A stretch of DNA of 64,000 bases from Azorinus chamasolen (taxonomy: Eukaryota; Mollusca; Bivalvia; Cardiida; Solecurtidae). The stretch lies in the NCBI GenBank assembly GCA_963576725.1, contig OY755246.1:73029467-73093466 (forward strand), given 5' to 3'. Below, in pieces: positions 12,565-23,271 of the stretch. The notes under the pieces were generated by a model. The model searched no databases, had not been told where the DNA came from, and was given only the letters and a program-made list of their open reading frames with translations. Both the position numbers and the translations under genes were made by a program. Positions within the stretch are counted from its first letter, which is position 1. Every line of letters begins with the position of its first letter.

Positions 12565-13343
12565 CTAGTGATTTCTAAGTTCAAAGGGGCATAACTCCCA
12601 AGAAAAATTGCAGAAGGAAAAATCCCCAACAATATGCACATCTACATAATTTTTATTGTGTCTATGCTACATACAAGGTTTTATGAGATTCTGTTGAACA
12701 GTTGCGCTTACAAGGTTAGGGTCAAAAGACCTAGTGATTTCTAAGTTAAAAAGGGCATAACTCCGAGAAATATTGCAGAAGGAAAAATTCCTGACAATAT
12801 GCACATTTGCATATTGTGTTCTTGCTAGAAACAAGGTTTTCTGAAATTCTGTTGAACAGTTTAAAAGGAGTTGCGCTTTCAAGGATAGGGTCAAAAGATC
12901 TAGTGATTTCTAAGTTCAAAGGGCCATAACTCCAAGAAATATTGCGGAAGGAAAAATCTCCGACAATACACACATCTGCATATTGTGTTCTTGCTACATA
13001 CATAGTTTCATGAAATTTTGTTGAACAGTTTAAGAAGAGTTGCGCTTACAAGGATAGGGTCAAAAGATCTAGTGATTTCTAAGTTCAAAGGGGCGTAACT
13101 CCAAGAAATATTGCAGAAGGAAAAGTCTCCCTACAATATGCACATCTACATATTGTGTTTTTGCTACGTACAAGGTTTTATGAAATTCTGTTGAACAGTT
13201 TAAGAGGAGTTGCGCTTACAAGGATAGGGTCAAAAGACCTAGTGATTTCTAAGTTCAAAGGGGCAAAACTCTGAGAAAAATTGCAGAAGGATTTATTCCC
13301 TACAATATGCACATCTACATATTGTGTCCTTGCTACATTATTA
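12565..13343. repeat. Family K tandem array, ~169-bp unit, 5 copies
   Basis: Units begin AAGTTCAAAGGGGCATAACTCC (approximate) at about 12563, 12745, 12912, 13082 and 13253, and end CAAAAGACCTAGTGATTTCT. No terminus at either side; the last unit is cut at 13343 by the foldback below. Confidence 0.8.
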
Positions 13344-13472
13344 GTTATACAGTTCTTTCCCAGGGTACATGACGATTTATTCCCGGCTGACGAAAATCAT
13401 GTTACCCGAGGGTTACATGGTTTTTCCAGCCGGGAATAAATCGTCATGTACCCTGGGAAAGAACTGTATAAC
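13344..13472. repeat. Perfect foldback: 46-bp arms, 37-bp loop
   Basis: Arms 13344-13389 (starts GTTATACAGTTCTTTCCC) and 13427-13472 are exact reverse complements. The loop contains a second near-palindrome CATGTTACCC-GA-GGGTTACATG. It could be a recently inserted MITE or foldback element; flanks TTATTA / GAATTTATTA give no clear duplication. Confidence 0.9.
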
Positions 13473-14094
13473 GAATTTATTATACTGCAAAGTTTTTACG
13501 GTCTGAATAATTTATATAAACCAATTTTGGCATGTTGAAACACTAAACACGCTAATTCCCCTGAAGCGCCCCAATACATTACTTTGACCGAGGGTCTCCG
13601 TAGTTGTGTGTATTGTAAGTTCTACAAACTGCATGGTTTTAAACTTGTGATTTATTCATGGTGATCGGATATTTATAAGGAATAAGGATTCTGTTTAAAA
13701 CCCCAAATAATCGTAAGTTGTTTTAGCATTATACATTTCATATTTATCAGGTTCATTGTGCTGCATGTGATGAATATTAGCGATAAATCTATAGATACAA
13801 TACAAGGTCAAAGTTAGTCCAAATTATTTAGACGTTTCGCTTGCTCTTTATTAAAAATTATATGTCTCTCCAAGCATCAAAGACTTTGCATATGCCAGAA
13901 AATGAAAACTGTAAAATATCAATAATAATGATTGGAAATTTTGATATTAGCATATGCGGCGGCTTTCTATGAAGGACTAGGTCAAAGTGTACATAGAATG
14001 ATCGCCCCAAGTCAAAACGCTTCAATTTAGGCATTTAGAATTTGAATGATTAAAAATAAGAATATGAAAAGAAAATACATTTGCATATTCAACG
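13473..14094. other. Unassigned intronic sequence
   Basis: No exon, element terminus or tandem unit recognised. Confidence 0.5.
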
Positions 14095-14169
14095 ATTTCT
14101 GTAGTTCAATGAAAGAATGCTCACTCTTAGAACTAAGTGAGAGGTCTGGGTTCAAGTCCTGGCAGAGAT
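14095..14169 (+). pseudogene. tRNA-like sequence (tRNA pseudogene or SINE head)
   Basis: 75 nt that fold roughly like a tRNA: acceptor halves ATTTCTG and CAGAGAT pair with one G-U; D-arm GTTC/GAAT; T-arm CTGGG/CCTGG around TTCAAGT, with box B GGTTCAAGTCC differing from GGTTCGANTCC at one base. Box A (TAGTTCAATGAAAG) is poor, and the anticodon arm is 4-5 nt too long, so no anticodon can be named. It is followed 16 nt later by a strong hairpin. Most likely a tRNA-derived SINE head or decayed tRNA copy. Confidence 0.45.
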
Positions 14170-14184
14170 TTTATAATGCAAATT

Positions 14185-14257
14185 GAGGGCTTGGTGCAAA
14201 ACTATTCTAACTCCTTCACAAAGTGAAGGAGTTAGAATAATTTTGCACCAAGCCCTC
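14185..14257. repeat. Hairpin, 35-bp arms (34 paired), 3-nt loop
   Basis: Arms 14185-14219 (starts GAGGGCTTGGTGCAAAAC) and 14223-14257 pair at 34 of 35 positions with loop AAA. Follows the tRNA-like sequence by 16 nt. The loop is far too tight for a typical microRNA precursor. Confidence 0.9.
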
Positions 14258-14689
14258 GAAATGTATTTCAGTCAAATTAATGTATGATAATGAAACAATT
14301 TCAAACAAACACACTGTGTAACTGGTAGCAACAGCATAATGCCGTAATGGTAACAGCTTACTATCGGCAAAATTTAATGTAGAAAGCTCCTACAAGATGA
14401 TCTTTATGAATGTACGTTTGTCCTGCATAAAGCTGGGGGATTTTTGTCTGCATCATATGCGATGTTATGGCGATGTAATCCCCAACTATCAGTTTGATAC
14501 TTCTAGTGTTAATTGCGACACCAAGAGATTAAGGCCTGGGCTCCGATCACCGATGAGCTAGTGTAAGCTTAAAGCTCGCGGTCCCAAAATTAAAATATTG
14601 AGGCCATGACCACAGTCTCAGAGACCCTATTGCCTACATGCCTGCTAGTATGATTATATATCTGCTAATTCCTCTAGTGGGAAAAAGGA
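14258..14689. other. Unassigned intronic sequence
   Basis: No exon, element terminus or tandem unit recognised. Confidence 0.5.
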
Positions 14690-15404
14690 AATAAGAGCCC
14701 TGTGTGTCGGAGCATTATACGCCCGAAGTCTGTGCTGTCATAACATGCACTATATTAATTTGAGTTAAAAGTCACTGTGACCTTGACCTTTGACCCAATC
14801 AACCTCAAATCAATTGGGGTCATCTACTAGCCATGACCAACCTCCTTACTAAGTATGAAGACAGCACACGTAATACTTATCAAGTTATTGAGCTGACAAA
14901 ATTTTTGAGTTGAAGGTCACAGTGACCTTGACCTTTGACTGACTGACCTCAAAATCAATAGGGGTCATCTACTAGCCATGACAAACCTTCCTACTAAGTA
15001 TGAAGACAGCACACCTAATATCATGTTACTGAGCGGACAATATTTTTTAGTTGAAAGTCAGTGACCTTGACCTTTGACCGACTGACCTCAAAATCAATAG
15101 GGGTCATCTAATAGCCGTGACCAACCTTACCACTAAGTATGAAGACAGCACACCTAATAATTATCAAGTTTTTGAGTAGACAAGATTTTTGAGTTGAAAG
15201 TCACTGTGACCTTGACCTTTGACCGACTGACCTCAAAATCGATAGGAGTCATCTACTAGTCATGACCAACCTTCCTACTAAGTATGAAGACAGCACTCCC
15301 ATTAGTTGTCAAGATATTGTGCAGACAAAGAAGTGGCTAACAGACGGACGGATGGACAGACGTATGCCATACCATAATACGACCGAAGTTACCTTTGGCC
15401 GTAT
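14690..15404 (+). mobile_element. E-type element with C-like nuclear-receptor cores
   Basis: 5' AATAAGAG (degenerate AACAAGAG) and subterminal TTATACGCCCGAAG; four ~145-bp cores with GTGACCTTGACCTTTGACCG; GACGGACGGATGGACAGACG microsatellite; 3' end AATACGACCGAAG...GGCCGTAT then AAAAAA. Its right edge lies 36 bp beyond the donor of GBE1 exon 5. Confidence 0.8.
14914..14928. promoter_or_regulatory. Perfect palindromic ERE match inside a repeat
   Basis: AGGTCACAGTGACCT, the full 15-bp estrogen-response-element palindrome (vitellogenin A2 type), directly followed by TGACCTTTGACT (DR1-like). Presence is directly visible; receptor binding is untested. Confidence 0.4.
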
Positions 15405-15440
15405 AAAAAAAGTTAAGCAAAAATATGCACCACTGCTTAC

Positions 15441-15585
15441 CGAGTTTAGCAATTCTGGGTATAACATCCCTAGAGAATTCTGGATATGTGGCAACCTTGC
15501 CCTGCCAGGAGGCTATACCCACATGAGATTCATAGATCCTGAGGCTTGACGGCCTGGGAGGATGACCATGCTTAAACTGGTAACG
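15441..15585 (-). CDS. GBE1: GBE1 exon 5 (residues 165-212)
   Basis: Acceptor GTTTCAG/CGT at 15586 and donor CTCG/GTAAGC at 15441. Encodes RYQFKH, then [21 protein letters not shown], and [17 protein letters not shown](S/A)HVGI is a hallmark of branching enzymes at the first strand of the GH13 barrel, and the spacing to V.PRIK.LGYN matches the family. It ends with one base of a split Gly codon, phase 1. Very unusual: the acceptor together with the first ~15 nt of the exon (RYQFK) is the template of the tandem minisatellite upstream (15586-15958), so several near-copies of this splice acceptor precede the real one. A repeat element ends only 36 bp past the donor. Confidence 0.95.
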
Positions 15586-15958
15586 CTGAAACATAACAAG
15601 CCTTTGTTGTATTGACTTAAACTGGTACTGCTGAAACTGGAACCACTGAAATAATACAAGCCTTTGTTGTATTGACTAATTCTGGTACTGCTGAAATATA
15701 ATAAACCTTCATTGTATTGACTTGTACTGGTACCGCTGAAACTGGAACCACTGAAACATAACAAGCCTTTGTTGTATTGACTAATACTGGTACCGCTGAA
15801 ACATATCAAACCTTTGTTGTATTGTCTAATACTGGTACTGCTAAAACATAGCAAGCCTTTGACTTATACTGGTACCACTGAAACTGGTACCAATGAAACA
15901 TATACTGGTACCACTGAAACTGGTACCAATGAAACATAAACCTTTGTTGTATTGACTT
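15586..15958. repeat. Minisatellite derived from the exon 5 splice acceptor
   Basis: About seven irregular units of 45-60 bp containing ACTGGTAC(C/T)GCTGAAAC and CCTTTGTTGTATTGACT. The first unit is the real intron 4/exon 5 boundary (CTTAAACTGGTAACG is exon, CTGAAAC the acceptor). On the minus strand each unit reads GTTTCAG followed by (C)AGTACCAGT. Decoy acceptors preceding 15630 and 15645 stay in frame with the exon (45 and 60 nt longer) without a stop. Confidence 0.85.
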
Positions 15959-16198
15959 ATAGAACTCGGTGCAACCATCTTTTGTGAAATCAGATCCTCA
16001 GAGTAAAAGAGTACAGGTGAACCTAATAAAAACAATAAAACATCAGACCGGACAAATTGTTCAGTTTTCAGGTGTTCGACTTTCAGAGATTTTTCTTAAC
16101 CTGAAACCTGAAGGTGACGTAATATGTGTCTGATCTAATGAAATATCTTTCACTTCTTTTGATCTTATCAGAATAAAATACAAACATCTGTTTCTACC

Positions 16199-17534
16199 AA
16201 CAAGAGGGCCAAGATGGCCCTTAATCGCTCACCTGATTACCATAGATTTAAGATTTTTGCTAGGTAGCCCATGGGTAGGGCCAATATTGACATTAGGGAC
16301 AATATTTGAACAATGTTGATAGTGAACCATGAGCAGTGGTTCTACAGAACAAGATTTTCAAAGATTTAGAATATTGACTTTATCAAGACAATGACTGACC
16401 AATGAAGATTGGGCTAAACATTTGCCCTCCAGAGTATTTTTTCTAAGATTTGATCTAGTGACCTACTTTTTATTCCCACCCCACCCATAATCACACTCAA
16501 CCTTGATATCACCAAGACAAACAGTCTGAGCTAGTTTGAGGAAAATTGGTCTAAAAATGTGGCCTCTGGAGTGTAAACAAGATTTTTCTAAGATATGACC
16601 CAGTGACCTACTTTTTGACCACACGTAACCCACTTTCAAACTTGTCCAAGATTTTATTAGGACAATCATTCTGACCAATTTTCATGAATATTTGGCTATA
16701 AATGTGACCTCTAGAGTGTTCACAAGGTTTTCCTACTATTTGACATAGTGACCTAGTTTTTAACCCCCCACATAACCGACTTTCAAACCTGTTCGAGCTT
16801 TTATCAAGAGAATAATTACGACCAAGTTTCATGAAGATTGGACAAAAAATGTGACCACTAAAGTGTTCACAAGGTTTTTCTACTGTTCGACCTAGTGACC
16901 TAATTTTCAACCCCACTTGACCCACTTTCGAACTCGTCCGAGATTTTATCAAGACATTTGTTCTGACCAAGTTTCATGAAGATTGGACAAAAAAATGTGA
17001 CCACTAGAGTGTTCACAAGGTTTTTCTACTGTTTGACCTAGTGACCTAGTTTTTAACCCAACTTTACCTACTTTCAAACTCGTCCGAGATTTTATCAAGA
17101 CATTCGTTCTGACCAAATTTCATGAAGATTGGACTGAAATTGTGACCACTAGAGTGTTCACAAGGTTTTGCTACTGTTTGACCTAGTGACCTAGTTTTTC
17201 ACCCGACGTAACCCACTTTTCAATCTCCTCCGAGATTTTATCAAGACAATCATTCTGACCAAGTTTCATGAAAATTGGGCTAAAAATATGACCTCTAGAG
17301 GGTTCAAAAGGTATTCCTACTATTTGACCTAGTGACCTAGTTTTTAACCCAACTTGACCCACTTTCAAACTCATCCGAGATTTTATCAAGACATTCATTC
17401 TGACCAAGTTTCATGAAGATTGAACTAAAATTGTGACCACTAGAGTGTTCACAAGCAAATTGTTGACGACGGACGACGCACGCCGGACATTCAAGTCTCC
17501 CAAAAGCTCACCTTGAGCTTTGCTCAGGTGAGCT
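16199..17534 (+). mobile_element. Family A3 element, complete
   Basis: 5' AACAAGAG, hairpin GGGCCAAGATGGCCCT, subterminal CGCTCACCTGA; about seven ~145-bp A3 cores with TTTGACCTAGTGACCTAGTT (a DR2 pair of TGACCT) and TTTCATGAAGATTGGAC; GACGACGGACGACGCACG tract; 3' hairpin AGCTCACC-TTGAGCTTTGCTCA-GGTGAGCT, then AAAAATG. Confidence 0.85.
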
Positions 17535-17825
17535 AAAAATGGGAGTATACAGTAACAAGTAAAACAATCATTTTGTAATATCTTTTTTTATATAATTTAT
17601 ACTTTGCCACATACGCTGAACGTCAGCTTTGAAATAGCCTCCAAATCTAACTTACTCAATCCTCTAAAAGTAAACTCAACCCGTCCACATTCAGACGGAG
17701 GAACAGACATGACAGCTTTGAGTGTTTACATCAAACTGACTAATTGTTTTTTTCATCTATCATTATTTTTCATAAACAAAAGGCCTGTTCATACAGACTA
17801 CTCGAAACTTATTTTTTTGGTGGCC

Positions 17826-19760
17826 GGAAGAAAGTCCCAACGGAATTTTGCCCCATCCTTAACAAGAGTGCAAGTGGGCACAATATACGCCCGTCGAGGT
17901 TTTGTTCAACATAAACTGGGGTTAACGTATTTGCTAAATTCAAATTCTAAGTCCAATTTTGCGACCAAGTTTCAAGGTTGTAAATAGGCATACTTTAACA
18001 AAAACCTTAACCAAAAATTCTAAATTAAAAAGTGCCATAATTGTGTCTAAATGCTTGAGATGAAGATGAAGCTTCTGATGGTGAACAAATGTTTCAAGTT
18101 AAAAAGCTTTATCTGAAAGGATTATGTAAATAAGTGGACTTTAACCAAAACCTTAACCAAGAATTCCAAGCTAAAAAGCCTCATAATTATGTCAAAATGC
18201 TAGACAGAGTTATGTACTCTTGCCTACAGGTGAAGCTTGTGATGGTGAACAAATGTTTCAAGTTTAAAAGCTTTATCTGAAAGGATTATGTAAATAAGTG
18301 GACTTTAACCAAAACCTTAACCGAAAATTCCAAGCTAATAAGCCTCATAATTATGTCAAAATGTTAGACAGAGTTATGTACTCTTGCCTACAGGTGAAGC
18401 TTGTGATGGTGAACAAGTGTTCCAAGTTTAAAAGCTTAATCTAAAAGGGTTATGTAAATAAGTGGACTTTAACCAAAACCTTAACCAAAATTTCTAAGCT
18501 AAAAGGGGGCATAATTCTGTCAAAATGTTGGACAGAGTTATGTACTCTTGCCTACAGGTAAAGCTTGTGATGGTGAACAAGTGTTTCAAGGTTAAAAGCT
18601 TTATCTCAAAGGGTTATGTAAATAAATGGACTTTAAAAAAGCCTTAACCAAAAATTCTAAGTTGAAAAGGGGAATGATTCTGCCAAAATGCTTGACAGAG
18701 TTATGTACTCTTGTCTACAGGTGAAGATTGTGATGGTGAACAAGTGTTCCAAGTTTAAAAGCTTTATCTCAAAGGGTTATGTAAATAAATGGACTTTAAC
18801 AAAGCCTTAACCAAAAATTCTAAGTTAAAGAGGGGCATAATTCGGTCAAAATGCTTGACAGCGTTATTTTCTCTTGCCTACAGGTGAAGGTTGTGACGGT
18901 GAACAAGTGTTCCAAGTTTAAAAGCTTTATCTCAAAGGGTTATGTAAATAAATTATTATATACCAAGTGTTCCAAGTTTCAAAGCTTTATCACAAAAACA
19001 ACCCAATGTCACCATGACGACGCTGGATCAACATTATTCTCTTTGATTTTATGGCTGAATGCATGTAACAAAAATGTGACGTGTATTTTGACATGATAAT
19101 CTTTGACAAAGGCCCTTAGTGGTCGAAATATTAGATCAGAGCAGTTTAAGTATTTATTTATCACAAAGTGTTATGTAAATAAGTGGACTTGTTCCACATA
19201 AATTGAGGTTAACATTTTTGCTTAATGCAAATGCTAAACGCAAATTCTAAGTCCAATTAAGCGACTTTGACCTTAGATAAACGAGCCGGGACTTGGCAGG
19301 ATACTGTAGCATGTCTAGATAAACATTGTGGTTAAATTTGGGAAGGATCCACCAAGTGGAACTTGAGTTAGAGATGTTACAGACAGACAGACCGGTTAAC
19401 ATTTTTGCTAAACGCAAATTCTAAGTCCAATTAAGTGACCTTGACCTTGGATAAACAAACCGGGACTTGGCAGGCTACTGTAGCATGTCTAGATAAACAT
19501 TGTGGTTAAATTTGAGAAGGATCCACTAAGGGGAACTTGAGTTAGAGATGTTACAGACGGACAGACAGCCAGACGGACAGACAGCGCCATTCCATAATAC
19601 GTCCCGTTTTTTCAAACGGGCGTATAAAAACTGCATAGCGGAACTTTGCCCCATCATGCTTTTGCACACATGGAATTTTGCCCAATCCTAGTTTTGCACA
19701 CACGGAACTTTGCCCCACTCTAAGACGGAATTTTTCCCCATCAATTTTTATTTTCCATTT
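17826..19760 (+). repeat. M repeat copy split by the L element
   Basis: Left piece 17826-17860 and right piece 19626-19760. The unit carries repeated CGGAA(C/T)TTTGCCCCAT. Continuous copies exist in reverse orientation at 21465-21640 and 25925-26105. Confidence 0.75.
17861..19625 (+). mobile_element. Family L element, complete, inserted into M sequence
   Basis: 5' AACAAGAG, GTGC...GCAC, subterminal ATATACGCCCG; six or seven ~160-bp cores (GGACTTTAACCAAAACCTTA ... GACAGAGTTATGTACTC), a rearranged part at 18955-19390, GACGGACAGACAGCCAGACGG tract (approximate), 3' hairpin ACGTCCCGTTTT...AAACGGGCGTAT. It splits an M repeat: left flank CCATCCTT and right flank AAAAACTGC are contiguous in the two intact M copies at about 21598 and 26068. 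Confidence 0.85.
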
Positions 19761-20194
19761 AACTAAACTTACTAACTTCAAACTAAATTATTTCTGCTCC
19801 ATTTTACCTTACAACTTAACTGAATTGTGCACTTCAATAGTGCATTTCATTCCAAAATTTTATATTAAAACTTAACTAAATTATGAACTTCCATAGCAAT
19901 GCACCAAAACATTACCCCTGAGCAATTTGTTCCAAACAGCAAAAGTCATTAGCAAACAATTCTATTATCATCAACTTTAATTCGTCACACAAAGTTTTTT
20001 TTTTATGTTTTTAAGGATTTAGGTGTTATTACCTATATGAAGATGCTTAAGACCTAAGCAAACAATGAAGATTTGGCATTTAGGACAATTAAAGGCGATT
20101 AGTTTCTGTTTGGGTAAGTAATTAAAGTAGGTATGTATCGGGTTATGATTCTCAATATGATATGCCTTTAAATAATTAACTGCCAAAATAAATT
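19761..20194. other. Unassigned intronic sequence
   Basis: AT-rich; no recognised exon, element terminus or array. Confidence 0.5.
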
Positions 20195-21417
20195 AACAAG
20201 AGGGCCAAGATGGCCCTTAATCGCTCACCTGATTACCATAGATTTAAGATTTTTACTTGGTAGCCCATGGGTAGGGCCAATATTGACCTTAGGTAAAATA
20301 TATGAACAATGTTGATAGTGGATCATGAGCAGTGGTTCTGCAGAACAAGATTTTAAAAGATTTAGTATATTGATTTTATCAAGACAATGATTCTGACCAA
20401 TGAAGATTGGGCTATAAAGGTGCCCTATTGAGTAATTTTTCTAAGATTTGACCTAGTCACCTACTTTTTATTCCCAACCCACCCATCACACTCAACCTTG
20501 ATATCACCAAGACAAACACTCTGAGCAAGTTTGAGGAAGATTGGGCTAAAAATGTGGCCACTGGAGTGTAAACTAGATTTTTTGTCTAAGATATGACAGT
20601 GATTTACTTTTGACCACACATAACCCACTTTCAAACTTGTCCAAGATTTTATTAGGACAATCATTCTGACCAATTTTCATTAAGATTTGGCTATAAATGT
20701 GACCTCTAGAGTGTTCACAAGGTTTTTCTAACATTTGACCTAGTGACCTAGTTTTTAACCAAGTTTCATGAAGATTGGACCAAAAGCGTGACCACTAGAG
20801 TGTTCACAAGGTTTTTCTACTATTTGACCTAGTGACCTAGTTTTTTACCCCACTTAACCCACTTTCAAACTCCTCCCAGATTTTATCAAGACAATAATTC
20901 TGATCAAGTTTCATGAAAATTGGGCTAAAAATGTGACCTCTAGAGGGTTCACAATGTTTTCCTACTATTTGACCTAGTGACCTAGTTTTTAACCCCACAT
21001 AACGCACTTTCAAACTCATTCGAGATTTTATGAAGATAATCATTATGCCTAAGTTTCATGAAGATTGGACAAAAAATGTGAACACTCTAGTGGTCACATT
21101 TTTTGTCCAATCTTCATGAAACTTAGAACTCGTCCAAGATTTTATCAAGACATTCATTCTGACCAATTTCATGAATATTGGACTAAAAATGTGACCTCTA
21201 GAAGGTACACAAGGTTTTCCTACTATTTGACCTAGTGACCTAGTTTTTAATCCAACATGACCCACTTTCAAACTCGTCCGAGATTTTATTAAGACATTCA
21301 TTCTGACCAAGTTTCATGAAGATTGGACTACAATTGTGACCACTAGAATGTTCACAAGCAAATTGTTGATGACGCACAATGTACGCCGGACATTCAAGTC
21401 TCCCAAAAGCTCACCCT
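20195..21417 (+). mobile_element. Family A3 element, 3' hairpin broken by M repeat
   Basis: 5' AACAAGAG at 20195, hairpin GGGCCAAGATGGCCCT, A3 cores, GATGACGCACAATGTACGCC, then AAAAGCTCACC and an M repeat in place of the hairpin loop. The closing GGTGAGCT arm is missing. Contains the inverted junction 21051-21125. Confidence 0.8.
21051..21125. repeat. Head-to-head inversion inside an A3 core
   Basis: AAGTTTCATGAAGATTGG ... reads forward to about 21082, then the same ~32 bp returns as its reverse complement (TTTTTTGTCCAATCTTC...) to 21125, with about 11 bp between. A local foldback within the array. Confidence 0.85.
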
Positions 21418-21640
21418 AAAAATGTGTTAAAAACAACTTTGCAATAAAACGTGACCATAGACTATAGAATGGGCAAAATGAAAATTGATGGGGCAAAATT
21501 CCGGCTTAAAGTGGGGCAAAGTTCCAAGTATGAAAACATAGGATGGGGCATAATTCCGTGTGTGCATAACCATGATTGGGCAAAGTTCCGCAATGCAGTT
21601 TTTAAGGATGGGGCAAAATTCCGCTGGGGCTTTCTTCTGG
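21418..21640 (-). repeat. M repeat, intact, in A3 hairpin
   Basis: Reverse-orientation M copy with GGGGCAAA(A/G)TTCCG repeats. It joins the A3 element at AAAAGCTCACCC, exactly as in the copy at 25880-26105. Contains the empty site for the L insertion near 21598-21610. Confidence 0.75.
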
Positions 21641-22125
21641 CATTCATTTTTCTCACCTCGGAAAATGTCAGTCAACTGAAGCATCGGTAGTATGTTGCAT
21701 GAAAATTTAAGTAGGCACGCATCATGTTTATGAAAACAATATTTAATTGCATGTTGAGATAATCTTCCCTTGATTTCAATAAATAGGTATGAATAATCAT
21801 GCCTAATTAATGTTTTCTTATGATTTCTCAAAGCAAAATCGGCTGCAGAATTAGCCTATGCCCTGTTATGGTTTTCACACCTTTGCAATAGTACACAAAC
21901 ACATGCAGCTGTCAAACACAATAAGGGTCCCAAAATTATCTGGTCAATCTATTAACATGCCTGCACCCCTAATTGGCCCTTGGAGTATGTTCAGTTTTCA
22001 GAGGTGATTTACAATGGAAAATATAGGTTTATGTTCTGGAACTTGTGTTTGGTATACGGAATATATTGCAGATACATGTGCTTATTTCTTCACAAAACCC
22101 ATACTTGTAACTACTCATATCATTG

Positions 22126-22262
22126 CAAAAGTCTTTCACTTCCATATTTTGTCATTTACGAAACTCTTCACTTCCATGTTTTGTCATTTACAAAACTCTT
22201 TCACTTCCATGTTTTTTCATTTGCAAAACTTCTTCACTGCCACGTTTTGTCATTTGCAAAAT
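22126..22262 (+). repeat. 33-bp minisatellite, 4 copies
   Basis: Units CACTTCCATGTTTTGTCATT(T) with TCCAT at 22141, 22173, 22206 and the variant GCCAC at 22239. The period is a multiple of three and gives parallel open frames; no coding evidence. Confidence 0.75.
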
Positions 22263-23217
22263 TTGTTGTCTGCTTTATTTTTCATTTTTATATTTTCCTC
22301 CTTTTCCTTTCAAAAATCAATGCAGCAAACAGTTTGAAATCAAATGACATGCCAACTTTTACACCTTTCCAGGGTCCGAATTTAAGCTCGCATACTCGCA
22401 AAATGCAAGCAAGATTTACAGATTGCGAGTTGAAAAATAACAAACTTGCAATTTTCTGCGAGTAAAAATTACAGATTTCTCAAATCTGTTTCGGGAAAAA
22501 TCGCCAAACTCGGCAGTTGTGAGCACTTTAAATCAGCTCCAATATTGATTTTCCCTATCTGTAAACATGCTACGGTGTTATAGTAAGGGTACCTATCCCA
22601 AAGTAGTCGCTGATTTTTCTTTTAGATATTGTTATTTGACAATTTTTACAGCAGAAACACGTTTTTACTTTCACTATATTTATAGAATATAGGTTATGGA
22701 CATGGACTAAAAGTCGGAACGTCCGACGGTGCAGGCAAACATTACTTTACTCCACGAGTTATTAATTTTCAGTTGTGAGTGGTGTTTTATTTTTCATCAA
22801 AAGCGCAATTAACTAACAGAGTATATACACGAAAATTTGTAGATCTTGGACAGACAACTGTTCACGTACCTGGAATTACCGGGGTCCCTTAGAATATGAT
22901 GGCTAAGTTACAGAAACCGCGTTTTAGCCTTACCTTTACATGACAGTTAACAAACATCCGGTTCAGAATCGCTATGAAAGCTATTCACGCTACAAACTGT
23001 TTTGACAGCCTGAGTGAGGGAATTTTTTTTAGCAAAGTAACATTGAAACTCTAGTGCGCGCATAGGCACCCTCTCCAGTGAAAAAACGGGGGATTTTTTA
23101 GAAAAAGGAGGGAATCCTACAATTAAGCATCCTGGCTGCAACACTGCCAGTACGGTATCGAGTGACTTTAAGTGAGCCTGTGACCATAGATAACAAAAGC
23201 TTGCTTATTTAATACAG
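22263..23217. other. Unassigned intronic sequence
   Basis: Short GCAAG/TGCGAGT-rich stretch at 22390-22460; otherwise nothing recognised on either strand. Confidence 0.45.
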
Positions 23218-23271
23218 GTCAAAAGTAATGCGAACAGCTCTATTTGGAGCTCTCTGTATTACATTTGACCA
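23218..23271. repeat. Imperfect hairpin, 24-bp arms
   Basis: Arms GGTCAAAAGTAATGCGAA.. and ..GTATTACATTTGACC pair at about 18 of 24 positions around TATTTG. Probably a small decayed TIR element. Confidence 0.55.

Noticed and set aside
14095..14169. Functional tRNA gene
   Set aside because: Anticodon arm too long and box A poor; no anticodon can be assigned.
14185..14257. microRNA precursor
   Set aside because: Three-nucleotide loop and almost no mismatches; looks like a recent palindrome.
14690..15404. LTR retrotransposon or classical TIR transposon explanations for the AACAAGAG elements
   Set aside because: No LTRs, no long terminal inverted repeats and no target duplication at four resolved insertion sites.
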